From the NCBI GenBank assembly GCA_907163375.1, contig CAJQUW010012497.1, forward strand, positions 62,001-126,000: DNA of 64,000 nucleotides. Reading direction: 5' to 3'. The stretch comes from Prostheceraeus crozeri (lineage: Eukaryota > Platyhelminthes > Polycladida > Euryleptidae). Both the position numbers and the translations under genes were made by a program. The notes under the pieces are model-generated. The model did not search any database and was not told where the DNA came from. It was given only the letters and a program-made list of their open reading frames with translations. Shown one piece after another: positions 10,003 to 23,200 of this stretch (position 1 is the stretch's first letter; every line of letters begins with the position of its first letter).

Positions 10003-12705
10003 TTCTAAAATGAAACACATTTTGTTAGAAAATATCGAGGCGCAATTTTGTACGATTATGTTGATAGCAGTCTAATCATGCTGAGCAGAAACAAGAATAA
10101 TCTTAATGTTGCTATTCTCTCATCAGATAAATGGCAGGCGGTGTCTTTAGGGACTACACCTGAATCTATTCATCTTCTAAGGAAATACTAAAAAACGCAG
10201 TTTCTATTCAAAATCAAGCTGATTTAATTTATATGCAATCAATTGTCTATCAAATTATTCCATGGCTTCCTATCGTACCTTATGCTATGATTATGATAAA
10301 TCATGACACGAATGAATCAAGAATAGAAGGCTTCTGATACACAGGTAATGTAGCAATTAAATATCGCGTTTGACCTTTAAGTAATTGCTTGTGCGTTAAG
10401 TTCAAAAAAGAATAGTGAGACCAAAAATGTGACAGAAGAAGTAGGGTATTGAGATGGAAGTATGGACTACAGATATATCCAAAATTTATGTGACAACATT
10501 TGGGGCCTGCTACATAAAGTAAACCACTGCTTTAAATCACTGTTTTTCTGAATGTGGAAATGCGTTTCATAAAAATAAAGAAAGGAGCGATTTAAAACAG
10601 TCAAACTGTAATGTCAAATTTGCAGCGAAATAAAAAAAAGATGCAACCCTTCAAATTTTTACTGCATTGTGAACAAGCCTTCTTTGTGGTAACGATTTCA
10701 TAAAAGAGTGTGTTCTTAGTTAATTCTTCACATAAAAATGCTGCTCATTGATGAAGAGCATTCATCTGCATATTGTAAAACATCCTCGTTTGATGTTAAC
10801 CATTCGTGCATTCTATCAAGAATTTTCAAGTTCAGCATAAGATAAACAGAATCTTGACATTTTTAAGTTGATATGAATATGACTGACATTCCATGTTTGA
10901 CGCTTGCTCTTTATTCAGCTAAAGTACATGAGAAAGTGGAAACTTAGAGGTGAAGAAAACCATTTGGTCGCTAATTCACCTTTCCCCAATTCACCTGCTT
11001 GTGCTTCACGCGATGCCACGGATTCTATTTTGTCCTCTCTATTTGAACTTCTTTTCAAAAAGTGTGAAAGAGTGTGTCAGGATGCAGTGTCATTTCCTAA
11101 TCTCCGTCTAAATGAAATGGGTGCAATTCCAGAATACAGGTGTTCCGTAAATTCAAGATGTCAGCAAAAACGAAATTCCCCGAAGATTGGAAAAAAAGTC
11201 TGCGAGGCTTATATGTCCAACAACAATTTTCAAATGATTACCTGTTTCCGTTCAAGATAGTACTTCCAAGATTCGAATAATAGGCACAAATAATAACTCG
11301 AAAATTTCCAAATAACGCCGATTCAATTCGTTGAATGTAATTCTGCAATTGAGATGTCAGCTGTTCAGAAGTCATGCTTGAAGAGCGATCGATGAAGCTT
11401 AAATAGTTTTAAGGTCATTTGTCCAGAATAATCATTTAATTTAAACAAGAACTGTAGAAGGTACTGGATTTTACTAGAAAGAGCTGGAAAAGACTGGAAA
11501 TAATGACATTATCGTGATCATGTCCTTGGAATATAAAATTTTCATGAACAGATCTTGATTGATGCTTGATCAGAATGATATGTTCCTTCTACAAGGACAG
11601 TGCTACTTCTACGAAATATCTTTTTGGGAGAATCCTCCGCCAAACCACTCAACATCAAACATATAGCATTCAAATACAAAAAATGTTTGAGATCTATAAT
11701 GTGTGTTCTTCCCTTGGCGCTCAAATTTCTACGACGTAGCCCAACAGCAAGGTCCTTTAGTGCAGCATGAGCGTATGATTTTGCATGCACAATTGCCTTG
11801 ATCTAAGCCATGGAGTGCACTAAGCACTAGCTGTTGCAAAAGAAAAACACGACTTTTACTTAGCTCCAGTCCAATGATTTTTTCATCTAATGAAGCTATT
11901 TCAACACTAGAAGTAGTGTAACTAGATTTGTGTAAACCTCTTATTTTGCTACAGTCTGGTTATCGCTGCACTTTCAAAAAAGTACATTTGTGTTCCAGAA
12001 ATAATCACCCTTTCGCTGGTCTTTCTGTGTTTGACGCAAGGAAAAGGGGGATATCAATTGCTGGGTTGCTAGTGACGATATCTTATGTCCATGTTAGCAC
12101 TATTAAATATGATTCAGTGTCGTTCACACTGTGAGATGTATTCAGTCAGTGTTTTAACTCGTCATTTTCTTTGCTGTGCGAAGCCAGCCATTTTGATTTG
12201 CATTCACATGGTTTCATTTGCTATTTCAACTGTTGTAGACTAGTAGAACTGGCTACTTTCGGAAGAAAGTAATATAGCTGATGGTCTTGATGTTATAGCT
12301 ACTGTGGAGTGTTCTGTAGTGATTAGATTGTTGTTCGACTTCAATTATTGGCAGGAATGAAAAGTTAATGGTTTTTCAGACGTGATTGTCATAAAAGATA
12401 ATGTAATCGCAGTGTAGCATTCTTGAGAATAACCGAAATTATGTTTTGAGTCTTTCACATCTTGAAATAATGATTTTAAATATTCTAAAATGCCTGTCCA
12501 TAGTCCCCACAAACTAAATGGATTTCCGACACAGCTGCACTTTAATAGAGCAACTAAAACCATTAAGCATGTATTTTCTTTTCAATAAGGACATTAACTT
12601 CTGCTCCTAACATTGTCTCAGCGGTTCTGGAATCGTCACAGATATTCATTCTTGAACATCATTACCTCTGTGATATTTACATTTTGTCGAAAACCTACTT
12701 TGAAT
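10003..12705. other. HSP70 upstream region, no gene recognised (copy A)
   Basis: This region should contain the 5' UTR exon and promoter of the HSP70 gene on the minus strand, since the coding start sits just after an acceptor-like TTTTCATTTTAG. I could not locate the donor, the transcription start or a clear multi-unit heat-shock element. A frame of 118 codons (10904-11260) is open in both copies but resembles nothing known to me. The counterpart is about 40195-42897. Confidence 0.5.
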
Positions 12706-12710
12706 ATCAT

Positions 12711-12886
12711 TGTCGTGCCTAAGCTATGGAGTCGAGTAGAGATCAGAAAACATTCGGTTGATAAGCATAGGCTTTTATTGGCTGAAAACAGAACTACGAC
12801 TGTTGCGACAATTTGAAAAGTGACTACATAAAACAACATAGAGAGTTCATACTAATAGTACTGCTAAACAATCACAATGCACGACA
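12711..12886 (-). repeat. 3' LTR of Gypsy element, copy A
   Basis: 176 bp, bounded by TGTCGTGC and GCACGACA. It includes an AATAAA word on the element's sense strand and appears identical to the other LTR. A G-rich stretch of the internal region lies just upstream in the element's sense, as expected for a polypurine tract. Confidence 0.92.
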
Positions 12887-15800
12887 CTCGCCCCCAGTCT
12901 ATAAAGTTTGCATAGTATGCAAAAAGTCACATGAATTTAGGTTGAGATTTTTCTAAACAGTCTCGACACTTGTATGGTATGGAAGACATTTATTTACAAA
13001 CAGGTTACAGCAATCACAGCAGCAGTCGTTCAACAGGCTTTATTGTTCTTTGAGATCGGCGTAAAGGAATTTCGTTCGAGTGATCGTTATCAGGAGAGCT
13101 AGGGGAAGGAAGATCGGAATTAGAAAGAGAAGTTGATTCATTGTCAGCAATGTGGTCTATTGCATGAGGTCCACCTGCACTCGTCACTCGGTCAACTTCA
13201 GTAGGGACATTGAGATGAGAGCTAAACGAATTCGGAGATTGAGGATCGTGAGTCGGAGCAGCAGTATTAGGAGAATCCCCGGGTGGAGCAAGATCTCGAA
13301 GGGATACAGTATCCTCCCTTCCGTCGGGGAATCGGATGTGGGCGTAACTGTTGTTGGCTTCGATTAAATCAACAGTCTCCACTATTGGGTCGTACTTAGA
13401 AGCACGAACATGACGTCTTAGAAGCACGGGTCCACTGTCACTCAACCATGTTGGCAAGGCACAACCGGAGCATGAGCGACGACGATAAATAAAAAGACGC
13501 TCGTGTGGAGTTTCATTTGTTGAGGTACATAGCAATGATCGGATCGAATGAAGGGCATCAGGGACAACTGATTCCCAAGATGAGAGAGAAAGATGACGGC
13601 TCTCTAAAGCTAGGAGAATTGTGTTCCATATAATTCCATTGAATCTCTCACATTGTGAGTTGCCTCGTGGATTGTATGGAGTGGTTCTACTGGTGTTAAT
13701 GCCTCGACTATTGAGAAAAGACCTTACTTCACTAGACATAAAAGAAGAGCCTCTATCGGAGTGCACATACGTTGGCAGGCCAAAGATTGAAAATAGTTGT
13801 GTCAAACATCGGATAACAGTGGAGCTATTCATATCGCGAGTTGGAAAGGCAAACGGAAAACGGGAGTATTCATCAATGATAGTGAGTATATATGTACTGG
13901 AAAACTCAGATCTTGGCAGAGGACCTTTGAAATCTATGCTTATTCTTTCGAATGGGGAGGTCGCTTTGATGAGCTGGCTTTCAGGTGGCTTGTAGAATCG
14001 GGGCTTTATTTTTGCGCAAACTTGGCAAGATTGTGTAATTCGGCGGACATCATCAGCTGTATATGGCAAATTTCGGGCTCTAACAAAATGAAACAGGCGC
14101 TTGATGCCGGGGTGTATCAAATTGCCATGTAGAGTTTTCAGTGCCTGAAGATCGTTGGATTTCGTGGTTACAGAAGCGATCTGAACCCTGGACAAAGCAT
14201 CAGCCGCAATGTTTTGGCTGCCGGGTCGATAAATGATGTCGTAAGAATAGGACGACAACTCAAAACGCCAACGTTGAATCTTGTCATTTTTGATCTTGCC
14301 TCTTGTATTTGAGTTAAATACAAAAGACAGGGAACGCTGATCCGTAATCAGTCTAAAAGAGCGTCCGGTGAGAAAGTGACGCCACTTTCTAACACACTCA
14401 ATGATTGCGCATGCCTCTTTCTCAACAATGTGCTGACCCTTTTCGCACTGTTTAGCACTCGAGAGAAAAAGGCGACAGGGCGTCCTTCCTGAAGAAGGGT
14501 CCCTCCCAGTGCAGAGTCAGAGGCGTCTGTCTCGACAGTAAACAGAAGTTTGTCATCGATCGCCTGCAAAACGGTCTGACCCAGCTCCTTTTTTAGAGAT
14601 TCAATCGCGGACTGAGCGCTTTCCGAAAGGGGGAATCGGAGAACCCCGATCAGAGGGCGGATTTTTTCGGAATACATCGGTATCCACCGTGAGTAGTATG
14701 CAAAAAAGCCAACCATTCTCTGGAGAGACTTGGCATCGGTGGGAGCAGCCATGTCAAGTAAAGGACGCAGACGGTCAGGATCAGGGCTAATTTCACCGCC
14801 AGAAATTTTGTAGCCCAGGAGAGAAATCTCAGAAAGGCGGTATTTTGATTTCTCTTCATTAAGATTCAAATTCAACTTCTTTGCAGCATCGCGAAATCGC
14901 TGGAGATTGCGATCATGCTCCTCGACAGTATACCCGCATATGGTCAAGTCATCGAGATAGGAAAAAGTGGCACTGAGTTCATTGTCCTTAATGAACTGGC
15001 TCATGACACGCTGGAAAGCAGCAACGCCATTGGTAACTCCCATTGGGATGCGCGTGAACTGGTAAAGACAGCCTGAAGCTTCAAACCCAGTGTAGGGTCG
15101 CTCTGTCTCACATATTGGAATCTGATAGTAAGCCTGCGAAAGGTCAATGATGCTAAAAACTTTGTACTTTGCCACTTCATTAACAATTTCCTCTATCTTC
15201 GGAAGTGGGAAGGCATCGAGCATGGTGAAGCGATTGATGGATCTCGAAAAGTCGACAACCATGCGACGCTTGTGCGAATTCGATGTCAGAAGAACTTGAG
15301 CTCGCCATGGGGAGCTGCTGGGTTCTACCACCCCCTCCCTTAGAAGAGCGCTTACTTGGGACTTGATAAACTTTTCATCAAGAGAATTGAAGCGGCGGGA
15401 CTTTGTAGCAATGGGATGACAGTCCTGTGTAAGATTGGAAAATATTTTCACACAGTTGACATTCATCATCGATGCACAAATTTTCAGTGTAGGCCTGGAG
15501 CCACCATACTCGACATAAATACCTTGATGTTGTTTCAGAAACGGGTCTCCAAGAATCACGTCACAACATAAATCATTCATCACCATAAATGAGACATCTT
15601 TATAATTGGCTCCCTCGAAAGACAATGAACACTTGCAAAATCCACACACAGTAGTTACATAACGAGTGGAAGCCATAGACACTTGCGAATTGGAAGAAGA
15701 AACATTCATCCCTAACTTCAAAACAACAGTGGAAGAAATGAAATTTTCCGCACTCCCAGTATCGATGAGAGCGCGGAAAGACACATTATTCACTTGCACC

Positions 15801-16648
15801 GGCACAACAGACTTGGACAGATTCGATGAAGGCACTGAGGCGAGCGAAACAGCAGAAGTGTTGGGTCTGGCGTTTGATGAACGACACACCTTTGCGAAAT
15901 GGCCCGTTTTACCGCACTTTCGGCAGGTAGCTTCGCGGGCTGGACAAAGAGCTCGATTGTCCTTCTCATGACGGTAGTTTCCACAGTTGTAGCACTTTCC
16001 TTTTCCGCGGGGTATTGCAGCAACAGTAGGCACATCGTCCTCAATAATGTCAGTAGCAGCACCAGTGGACAAGGCAACATCGGATGATGCAGCATACGAT
16101 TCAGAATGTTTCTGGGCCTGTTCCAGAGCCCTAGCCTGCAAAAAGGCAGTTTCGAGGTCCAATCTGTAGTTTTCAAGTAGCCGGGTTCGTATAAGAGGAC
16201 TCGGAACTCCTCGAATGAATGCATCGCGAACGAAATCATCTCTGTTTCTCACTGCGGAGACGTCTTGAAAATTGCAATCCATTGCCAACCGAACAAGGGC
16301 GCGTCGAAAAGTGTCCAGATCTTCTTCCGGCTTCTGAGACCTTGTAGACAACACGTGACGAGCATGTATTTCGCTGGGGATTTTCACGTAGGTGGCTGCA
16401 AGCAAATCGATCGCAGAATCGTAGTCATCGCACTGCTCGATGATTTCGGAGACATTGACACCAACATGGAGGAAAAGCAGCTCCAACTTGTCGGGGTTTT
16501 TGTCCTCGACTGTTGATAGGAAATATTTGAAGCCACGGTACCACAGCTTCCACGCCTTGGAACTTTGCGGATCGTTTGGCGAAGTGTTGAAGCGATCAAC
16601 ACGGATTATTTTCTCCATGTTATTCTGTAGGTTTTCAGCCAATAAAAT

Positions 16649-16824
16649 TGTCGTGCCTAAGCTATGGAGTCGAGTAGAGATCAGAAAACATTCGGTTGAT
16701 AAGCATAGGCTTTTATTGGCTGAAAACAGAACTACGACTGTTGCGACAATTTGAAAAGTGACTACATAAAACAACATAGAGAGTTCATACTAATAGTACT
16801 GCTAAACAATCACAATGCACGACA
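16649..16824 (-). repeat. 5' LTR of Gypsy element, copy A
   Basis: 176 bp, followed outside by ATCAT, which repeats the ATCAT at 12706-12710. A 17-base word inside this LTR (16711-16727) is complementary to the sequence just downstream of the LTR on the element's sense strand. Confidence 0.92.
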
Positions 16825-16829
16825 ATCAT

Positions 16830-18990
16830 GTAATTTTTCTTAAAGATGCAGGCCTAGTTTAGGGGTTTCTCAAACTGACATATTAACAGCATCATCGCTT
16901 GTGATGTTGTGCTCCTACATTTTCAGAGGATGCCATTTGACAAAGTGTTACTATCGTTGACTTGTTGATGAATGGGTCATTAGTTCATAGGTCATTCATG
17001 CTAGCTTTATTAAAATGGACATGCATTTCTCTTATATCCAAACATGAGTCGGGATAAGTGCCCACAAGATAATCCTTAAGGCTTGCATTTAAGCCGATAA
17101 GCTGTACACAAAGTGCAACAATTCAGCTCCCGAAGTGGTTTAAATTCTTCGAACTAAGTCATCGAAATTCGCTCAGGAATGCCGTGTATTTTTTTCAATG
17201 AGACAACGCTGAGCACTACGAGATCAAAAGAAAGCATGATGGACATTCCGAACTCACTTTTGTAGTACAGAGCAAAATAAAAGTCTGTCATTTCGATGTT
17301 TTCATGAGAATCTGTTTTATTTTATCGAATATCTAAAATCACCCCATCTCGTGGTGACTTCGGGCACAGTTTTTTTTTAAATGATACTGTATATAGTAAA
17401 TGTTTGATGGTAATGATTCTTGGTGAACATGTGCTAATGCAGATGCAACTTTTGACATCAATTGTTTGCAATTTTTCTACCTTTATGTAGAGAGACTTCA
17501 AAACTGTCCCAAAGTCATCCCTCCCCGCCTTGAGGCACCGATTGAAGTAGGCCCTACTCAATTGTGTGTCTCAATCGCATGAAAATATCGACAAGTGAAC
17601 AATGCGGCAGAAGCAGACAGTCTGGTGGAAGGTAGCTGATAGAGAAGGCACGATAGAGACTACCAATGCGCTGAGCTGCCTGCAGGCTGATGGACTGGAT
17701 GAATCACAGTGAAAACACACAGCACAAATGTTGTCGAATAACGAAGTCTCGACGTCCAGTATTGAAGACGGTACAATTCGCTGAAATGTCTGCTTTTATG
17801 ATCTCAAGGTCGATATATTGTGTTCGGCTGCCTTCGTTTTTTCCAGTTTATTGTATTCTTACAACTTCGTTTAAATATTTTTTTCTGCAGACTGATCAAC
17901 CGATCGACAATATTATCTGAAATTCGTTTGAATGGCTGATGTGAGATAAATAAATTTGCTAAAAATTGATATAGATGTTTATCTTGAATATTGTGTGAAC
18001 AACAGACGGTCCCGGTCCATTGAAATAATTTTGAATAAATTACGTCTGTTTTATCAAATGACGAAATCTCGGCATCGCCTGTCGGAAGGGGGTCATCAGG
18101 TTAGAGAGAAATTTATCGAAGCTTAATTATTATTTATGTCATCAAAAATTAAATTTTTTGTGGAATTTGACCAACGTTAAATATTTCAATAAAGTGCCTG
18201 TACTTAAGTGCACATTGTCACAAGAATGAAGAAGATTACGACATTGGAAATTATAGTGGATAAGTCTTATTTGCCTTAAGAAATTTATATGCAGTAAAAT
18301 CTCAAAAGTTTCTTTTTAATCTGTCATAATAGCACTGAAAATGCACCGTGAAGGGGTTTCTCAAAAGAAATAAAATGATTTGATCACAAGTTATGGCAAA
18401 CATAAGCGAATATTGTTTTGCCAACTCTAATGCCGGCAAAGAATGAAAATGATGGCGATTCAGCATCTAGCCGTTCATTAGTGCTGCACTCTAACCCCAG
18501 TGGAAAGCGCCGTTGTTCAATATTCTTGCTCTTCTCTTGCTTCGGTAGAAACTCATGAACATGTCAGATTTGTCAACTGCATCCGTATGCGGGTTGCAGT
18601 TAAAAAAGCTCACTGTTATCTTGCTGCTGAAATGGATAATTTACTTTGTCCATCTCAAGGCAATGCTCTCCTAGAATCGGATGGAACCTGTAAATCTTTT
18701 GCAAGCTGTCATATCAAGGAACATCTCTGTTGATTGGAAAGCTGTCCGCAAGGTGAAGAGATATCTAAGCAATTCGAGAAGTCTATTTCTCGACAAGTGA
18801 AGGATTTACGCCGCACCAGTGTCGAAGACATGTATGGTACTCCCTCTCCACAGCGACCTGAATAAATCCACATTGGCTACATGTTGGTGGAGATTCATGT
18901 ATTTTTTTACTGAATTTTCACCACTAGCACAGCTATGAGCCATGAACGAAGCTAGGGGTTGCTCAATGAAAAGTAACAAATTGTATTATT
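16830..18990. other. Unassigned flank with a small LINE fragment (copy A)
   Basis: No gene is recognised. At about 17615-17702 a short piece resembles the reverse-transcriptase C-terminal part at 19500-19580 (minus-strand words for AAQRIGSL). The TTAG at 18478-18481 is the empty site of the copy B piggyBac. Around 18752-18865 there is a short lysine/arginine-rich frame ending SPQRPE, too short to call. The copy B counterpart is about 49976-55233. Confidence 0.5.
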
Positions 18991-18991
18991 T

Positions 18992-20045
18992 TAAATAAAT
19001 AAAATTAAATTAAAAAAAAAACAGATCTTCTAATCTGATTAAGCTTTTCCCATCAGAAACCTGTTCGCACGCCTCTTGAAAGCATCAAGATCGTATTGGT
19101 CAGGGAAAGTGGTCTGGGGAAGCTGATTCCAAAGCTGTGCCGTGCGAACAAAAAAGCTTTTCGAGCGACTCACAGTATGTGCGCGTTCTAGGCTCACATT
19201 ATAGCACGTGAGTGCATTAGCTCTGTACATGCTTCTGGAGAAGATCTTAGGTTTGGGTACGCACTCATTTACTGCAGAGCTGCTTCTACCGAAATAGTAC
19301 CTGTAGAAGAGACTGAGTGCAGCAACATCCCGTCTGCTGGAGAGCGGCTGCAACTTGCTAGCAAGTTTTTCACCCATGAGATTCTTGACACGTTTCTCAA
19401 CCCGTTCAAGGAGGTTAAGATGCGTTTGTGGGGCGCCTGCCCGCAGATGACAACAATACTCCATCAGAGGACGAATAGTGGACTTGTAAAGATAGCAGGC
19501 AGTCTGTGGTGGAAGATAGCTGCTGGCATGATTGAGACTACCAATGCGTTGAGCTGCCTGCTTGCTAATGGATTGGATATACGGTTTCCATGACAAGTAT
19601 TTCGTAACCGCCAATTCAAGGCCGTGAATTTTTCGTGAGTGCAGTATACACGTGAATTTTTGAAGTATTGAAAGAAGCAAACCATTTGTCGCCCCATTGT
19701 TAGACCCTGCATAGGTCTTCATTAAGAACTCCGTATAGCCGCTGACGTTGATGAGTGCTCTTAGCTAGTCGCTCATTGGAATTGAAGAGTGTCGTGTCAT
19801 CTGCATGCATCACCAGTTTACTCACTAGGCAGTGTAGGTGTATATCAGAAAATATTGTTGATGTATAGCAGAAAAAGAGTGGGTCCCAAAATTGACCCTT
19901 GAGGAACTCCTGCATTGTAAGACTTTTGGCTATCTAAGACGACAGAAGGCTACCTGCCGGTCGCTAAAGATAAAAGAAAGACGTTTGTGGAGTTGATCAG
20001 TATAACTGGGACTGGCCAGGCGGCAACGGAATTTCATTTTCACTG
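18992..20045 (-). mobile_element. Degraded LINE fragment (reverse-transcriptase C-terminal half)
   Basis: A minus-strand fragment of a non-LTR retrotransposon. The 5' part (about 19700-20040) keeps the catalytic-motif remnant HADDTTLF but is broken by frame changes. The 3' part (19039-19722) reads as one frame with SWKPYIQSISKQAAQRIGSL, YKSTIRPLMEYCCHL, and a final LWNQLPQTTFPDQYDL block typical of the C-terminus of Jockey/CR1-like elements. The end tails into a T/A-rich run (about 18992-19023), which fits a LINE 3' end. I do not assign a clade. Another copy, partly deleted, is at 56801-57560. Confidence 0.8.
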
Positions 20046-20225
20046 TTAACATGACTGCTGTTCATTCAATGAAGATATATTTTCCTTTTGAAATGTGTCA
20101 TGTGTGACACTTTGGTGGGCTCTTCAACAATGACACAAAAGAATTTTTGAGAAATTCATTTTCAATCTGTGTCCATAAAACTGCTCGGTAACGGAATTTC
20201 AAAAAGGTAACATCACTTTTGCAGT

Positions 20226-23200
20226 ATATATATACTTATCTCCTGTCTCAGCTCCACTAAAAAAGTCGAATTTTTCAAATACGGAGTTGAGTATGAAGAT
20301 CAACTCGAGAGGTGCCAAAACTTCGGGTCAACCTTGGAAATGCACTAAAATACATTGGGATGATGATTGGAGCTCATGAAACATCACTTGTTCTAAAAAT
20401 TTGACATTTTTCCTACAGGCAAAAATCGCGGATTGCCACTTTATTTGGCAAAATTGGACGATGAAATTTTGTGGAACATCGCATTTTCTACCAATGTTCA
20501 TGTTCCTATAACATTTTTTCACCGAAAGTGTCATCAGAAGAAATTCATAAAATAATATATATCGAAGATTATATATATCTCCGATTTTCAACCAAGAAAA
20601 TAGGGTTGTCGGGCATACTAGAATAAGCGAGAAATATGGATGAGGGTCGATAAGATCGTCCAAATTTTTTTTGAGTTTATGACGTAATATTATGTATCAT
20701 TAGGCGCAGAAACCGAATATGTAGCTCGTTTTGCAATCTGAGCATGATGAATGTTCCTAATCATGACTTGAAATCGAAAATTTTGTATATAAATCCTGTC
20801 TCTGCACCATCAAGATGTAATATTTTTGCATATTTCTCCAAAACAATGGTTCTGTTGTTGAGTTCGGAAGTGCACATCAATAATAGCATAGTTTGGGCAG
20901 ATATAGCCAGATTTTTTAGCTAGTCTGGTGAACTATTCTCCTCTGTACATTGAAAAAACACTAAAAAGAAGGGATATATCAGTTTTTTAAAAAGATGGGA
21001 GTACGGATGTACTGAAGGGTTGCATTGACCGCAAATATGTCAAAACATCTGCAACATTGTCTGCAGAATCAATCTTGTACAAAAAAGAGGCCTCATCAAC
21101 CGACTGATCTCATTTAGTGAATATTATGAAAAATTATATATATTTAACGTGGTCTCTGCACCACTTTGCATCAAAATGGTAAAAATTTATTTCTGAAAAG
21201 TTTGTTTCCCCATCAGCTTGATCCATGGATTGCCACAATTATATTTTTAAGGAATCATGTCAATTATTTTGCTCTTAATTTGACAAACAAAAAGATTAAC
21301 AAAAGATCCGAGTTTAGTGTGTTGGACAATAAAATCGAGAACATCAGAACATGGAGCCCAAAGGCAATGTGAAGATAAACTACATTGATTTGGGAGTAAA
21401 TGTGCACTTGTAGGAAAGCAGCTTGCTGTTTCACTTCCTTTCCAACGAAAAAAGCGCACTTTGGAAGTGATGTCAGATTTACACTGTGTTTGTTTAAATT
21501 CTGTACATATTTATTACAAAGCCGTTTTGCTCATTTGAATTTTCGCAAATATTTTATTTCCATCCGCTAAAGTGACAGATCTCTTGTATGATATATTTCC
21601 CTTGCTGTTGCTCATTCTCTAATCTATCAATATCAATAGTTGCTGTGTCAAGTTGACAAAGAACTCATGCTTTATCTAAAATAATATTGAAATGCAGCGT
21701 GACTGGTGAGTCAAATCCAATTGTACGCAATTAGGAAAATATGCAAAAAGTCATAACTCAGTATTTCCTTTTACGTTCAGAACATGTCATCACGTCAAGT
21801 TTTGGATGTCTTTTCCAATGGCAGTATAAAATTCAACTCATTCTGTCATGTAGTCGACCTATTTACTGCTGCAGTGTTAAATGAAAGAATAGAATTAGAA
21901 GACACTAAAATACAACCAGTCACAACCACTTCATGAGATAATGGTGAACAGTCATGCAAAGTTGGAGGTGAAATGGTCAGAGTCTCTGGTTGTGAGGGCA
22001 ATGAAAGGGTCCAAACATGAATTCCCATGAAGTGTTCCATTATATTCTTTCACAACTATTTGAACGAGAGGCTGAATCAGCAGGGTTGTCGGTGGACATG
22101 GTAGTCCAGCAGAAATCCCAAGATGAATTTGCGCTGAGATCTTAACCCAACCGAATCCAGGCAAGAATCCTGGCATCAAAAATGTTGTCAATGATACTTC
22201 TACAGTGATTGTATTGGTTGTCTAAAAACATGGGCCTATAACCCAGCCTACATGCAGGCCTCGGTGTATACCTACATTCCTACTTCTAGACCTACATTTC
22301 AGAGAATTGAGAAGTTCCTTTAGTTTTGTTCTAAATTTAACTAAGGATATGTGTCGCAGCCCATCATATGGAATAAGAGATATAGGAATATCAATATACA
22401 CATCAATTATATATGCATATTCAATTGTTGAATCGCACGTTTACACTTGTGCGGTGTTTATTTGCCTAACCAACGAAAGTCTTCCGGACACGTCCTCACA
22501 AGCCATGCATCGCAGCTTTTTGTACTTTATTTTATTTTGTAGATGCAAATAGATAAGATGTTTTCTGTTTTGAGATTTGTATGTAAAACAATATTTGATA
22601 CATACGCTCGTACAATGTTGGACCTTCATGGTATTGTTGACTCATCTTCTTTCTGCTATTCACTTTTGGCTACCCATTAAACGGACCAGACACGCAAAAT
22701 TGCTTGCGACTGTGAAACCTTGTCGTTAGATAATTCCTAAGAGAGAACATATTTCCTAAGAACTCTCATGAAAGCAGTTGAATTGAAAACAGTTGACTTT
22801 TTCAACCCATACTTCGAAGAATTGTGTTTCTGAAGTTATTTCATAATTCGCTGTAGTATTTTTCGTCAAATTCACTGTTCACTTCGTGTGAGTATAGTTT
22901 GTCTGCTGTTGCATGTAATGTAATTGGCATTGCTGCATGCCACGTGTCTAGTAAAATATAATAACGAGTAAATGTAACTTTGGGTGATAACGGAAAGTAG
23001 ACGAAATTGCATGCGTTTAAAGGGAATGTGCTTGAAAGGAATACGATGAGCCTTCTAAAATTGCTCATTTGATGATAGGTCTGCATGTTATACTCCCAGA
23101 TTACATTGTAATGATAATCTTCTCAGCTGCTGTATCATCGCATTTCGATTTATGAAAAGCTCAAGCAAGTGGACGTATATCATCAGCAGGCGTTTGTAGA

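Larger units (their letters stand above)
12711..16824 (-). mobile_element. Ty3/Gypsy LTR retrotransposon, copy A
   Basis: An LTR element of 4.1 kb on the minus strand with 176-bp LTRs (12711-12886 and 16649-16824) that look identical, TG...CA ends (TGTCGTGC...GCACGACA) and a 5-bp target duplication ATCAT. Parts in order: gag (from about 16618), two CCHC knuckles (about 15885-16000), an aspartic protease with IDTGSAENF (about 15740-15775), reverse transcriptase with YLDD (about 14935-15265), RNase H (about 14270-14550), and integrase with an HHCC finger and DDE core (about 13630-14130). The PR-RT-RH-IN order marks Ty3/Gypsy. The element is very young but broken, with about one break in its coding part. 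The same insertion is present in copy B. Confidence 0.93.
50..20225. repeat. Large duplicated segment, copy A
   Basis: From about position 50 the sequence matches, nearly base for base, the segment beginning at about 27778. Collinearity with copy B holds to about 18990 (B position about 55233). The last part (19153-20225) is matched again at 56801-57775. Copy A lacks three DNA transposons found in B and so preserves their empty target sites: GCCTAGGG at 4806-4813, TA at 16763-16764 and TTAG at 18478-18481. Differences seen by eye are scattered single bases and small indels. It may be a real recent duplication or two haplotypes laid end to end. Confidence 0.93.

Noticed and set aside
9787-10020. 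Earlier HSP70 start giving MCFILEM before MTEK
   Set aside because: The extra six codons overlap a good splice acceptor (TTCATTTTAG) and are not found in known Hsp70 N-termini.
10904-11260. 118-codon frame upstream of HSP70
   Set aside because: Open in both copies, but the three base changes seen between copies all alter the residue and no family is recognised.
10003-12705. Heat-shock elements upstream of HSP70
   Set aside because: I looked for three or more alternating GAA/TTC units at proper spacing and found only isolated pairs, such as TTCTAGAA in intron 3.
13621-13995. Plus-strand frames inside the Gypsy element
   Set aside because: They are antisense shadows of the integrase region and recur in copy B only because the element does.
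17690-17920. 76-codon frame seen three times in the window
   Set aside because: It repeats because the segment is duplicated and recopied in the mosaic. Its start overlaps a LINE-derived piece and no family is recognised.
18752-18865. Possible last exon ending SPQRPE and stop, with AATAAA at the stop
   Set aside because: Only about 37 codons, no matching upstream exon, and one base differs between copies (Glu to Val). Too little to call a gene.
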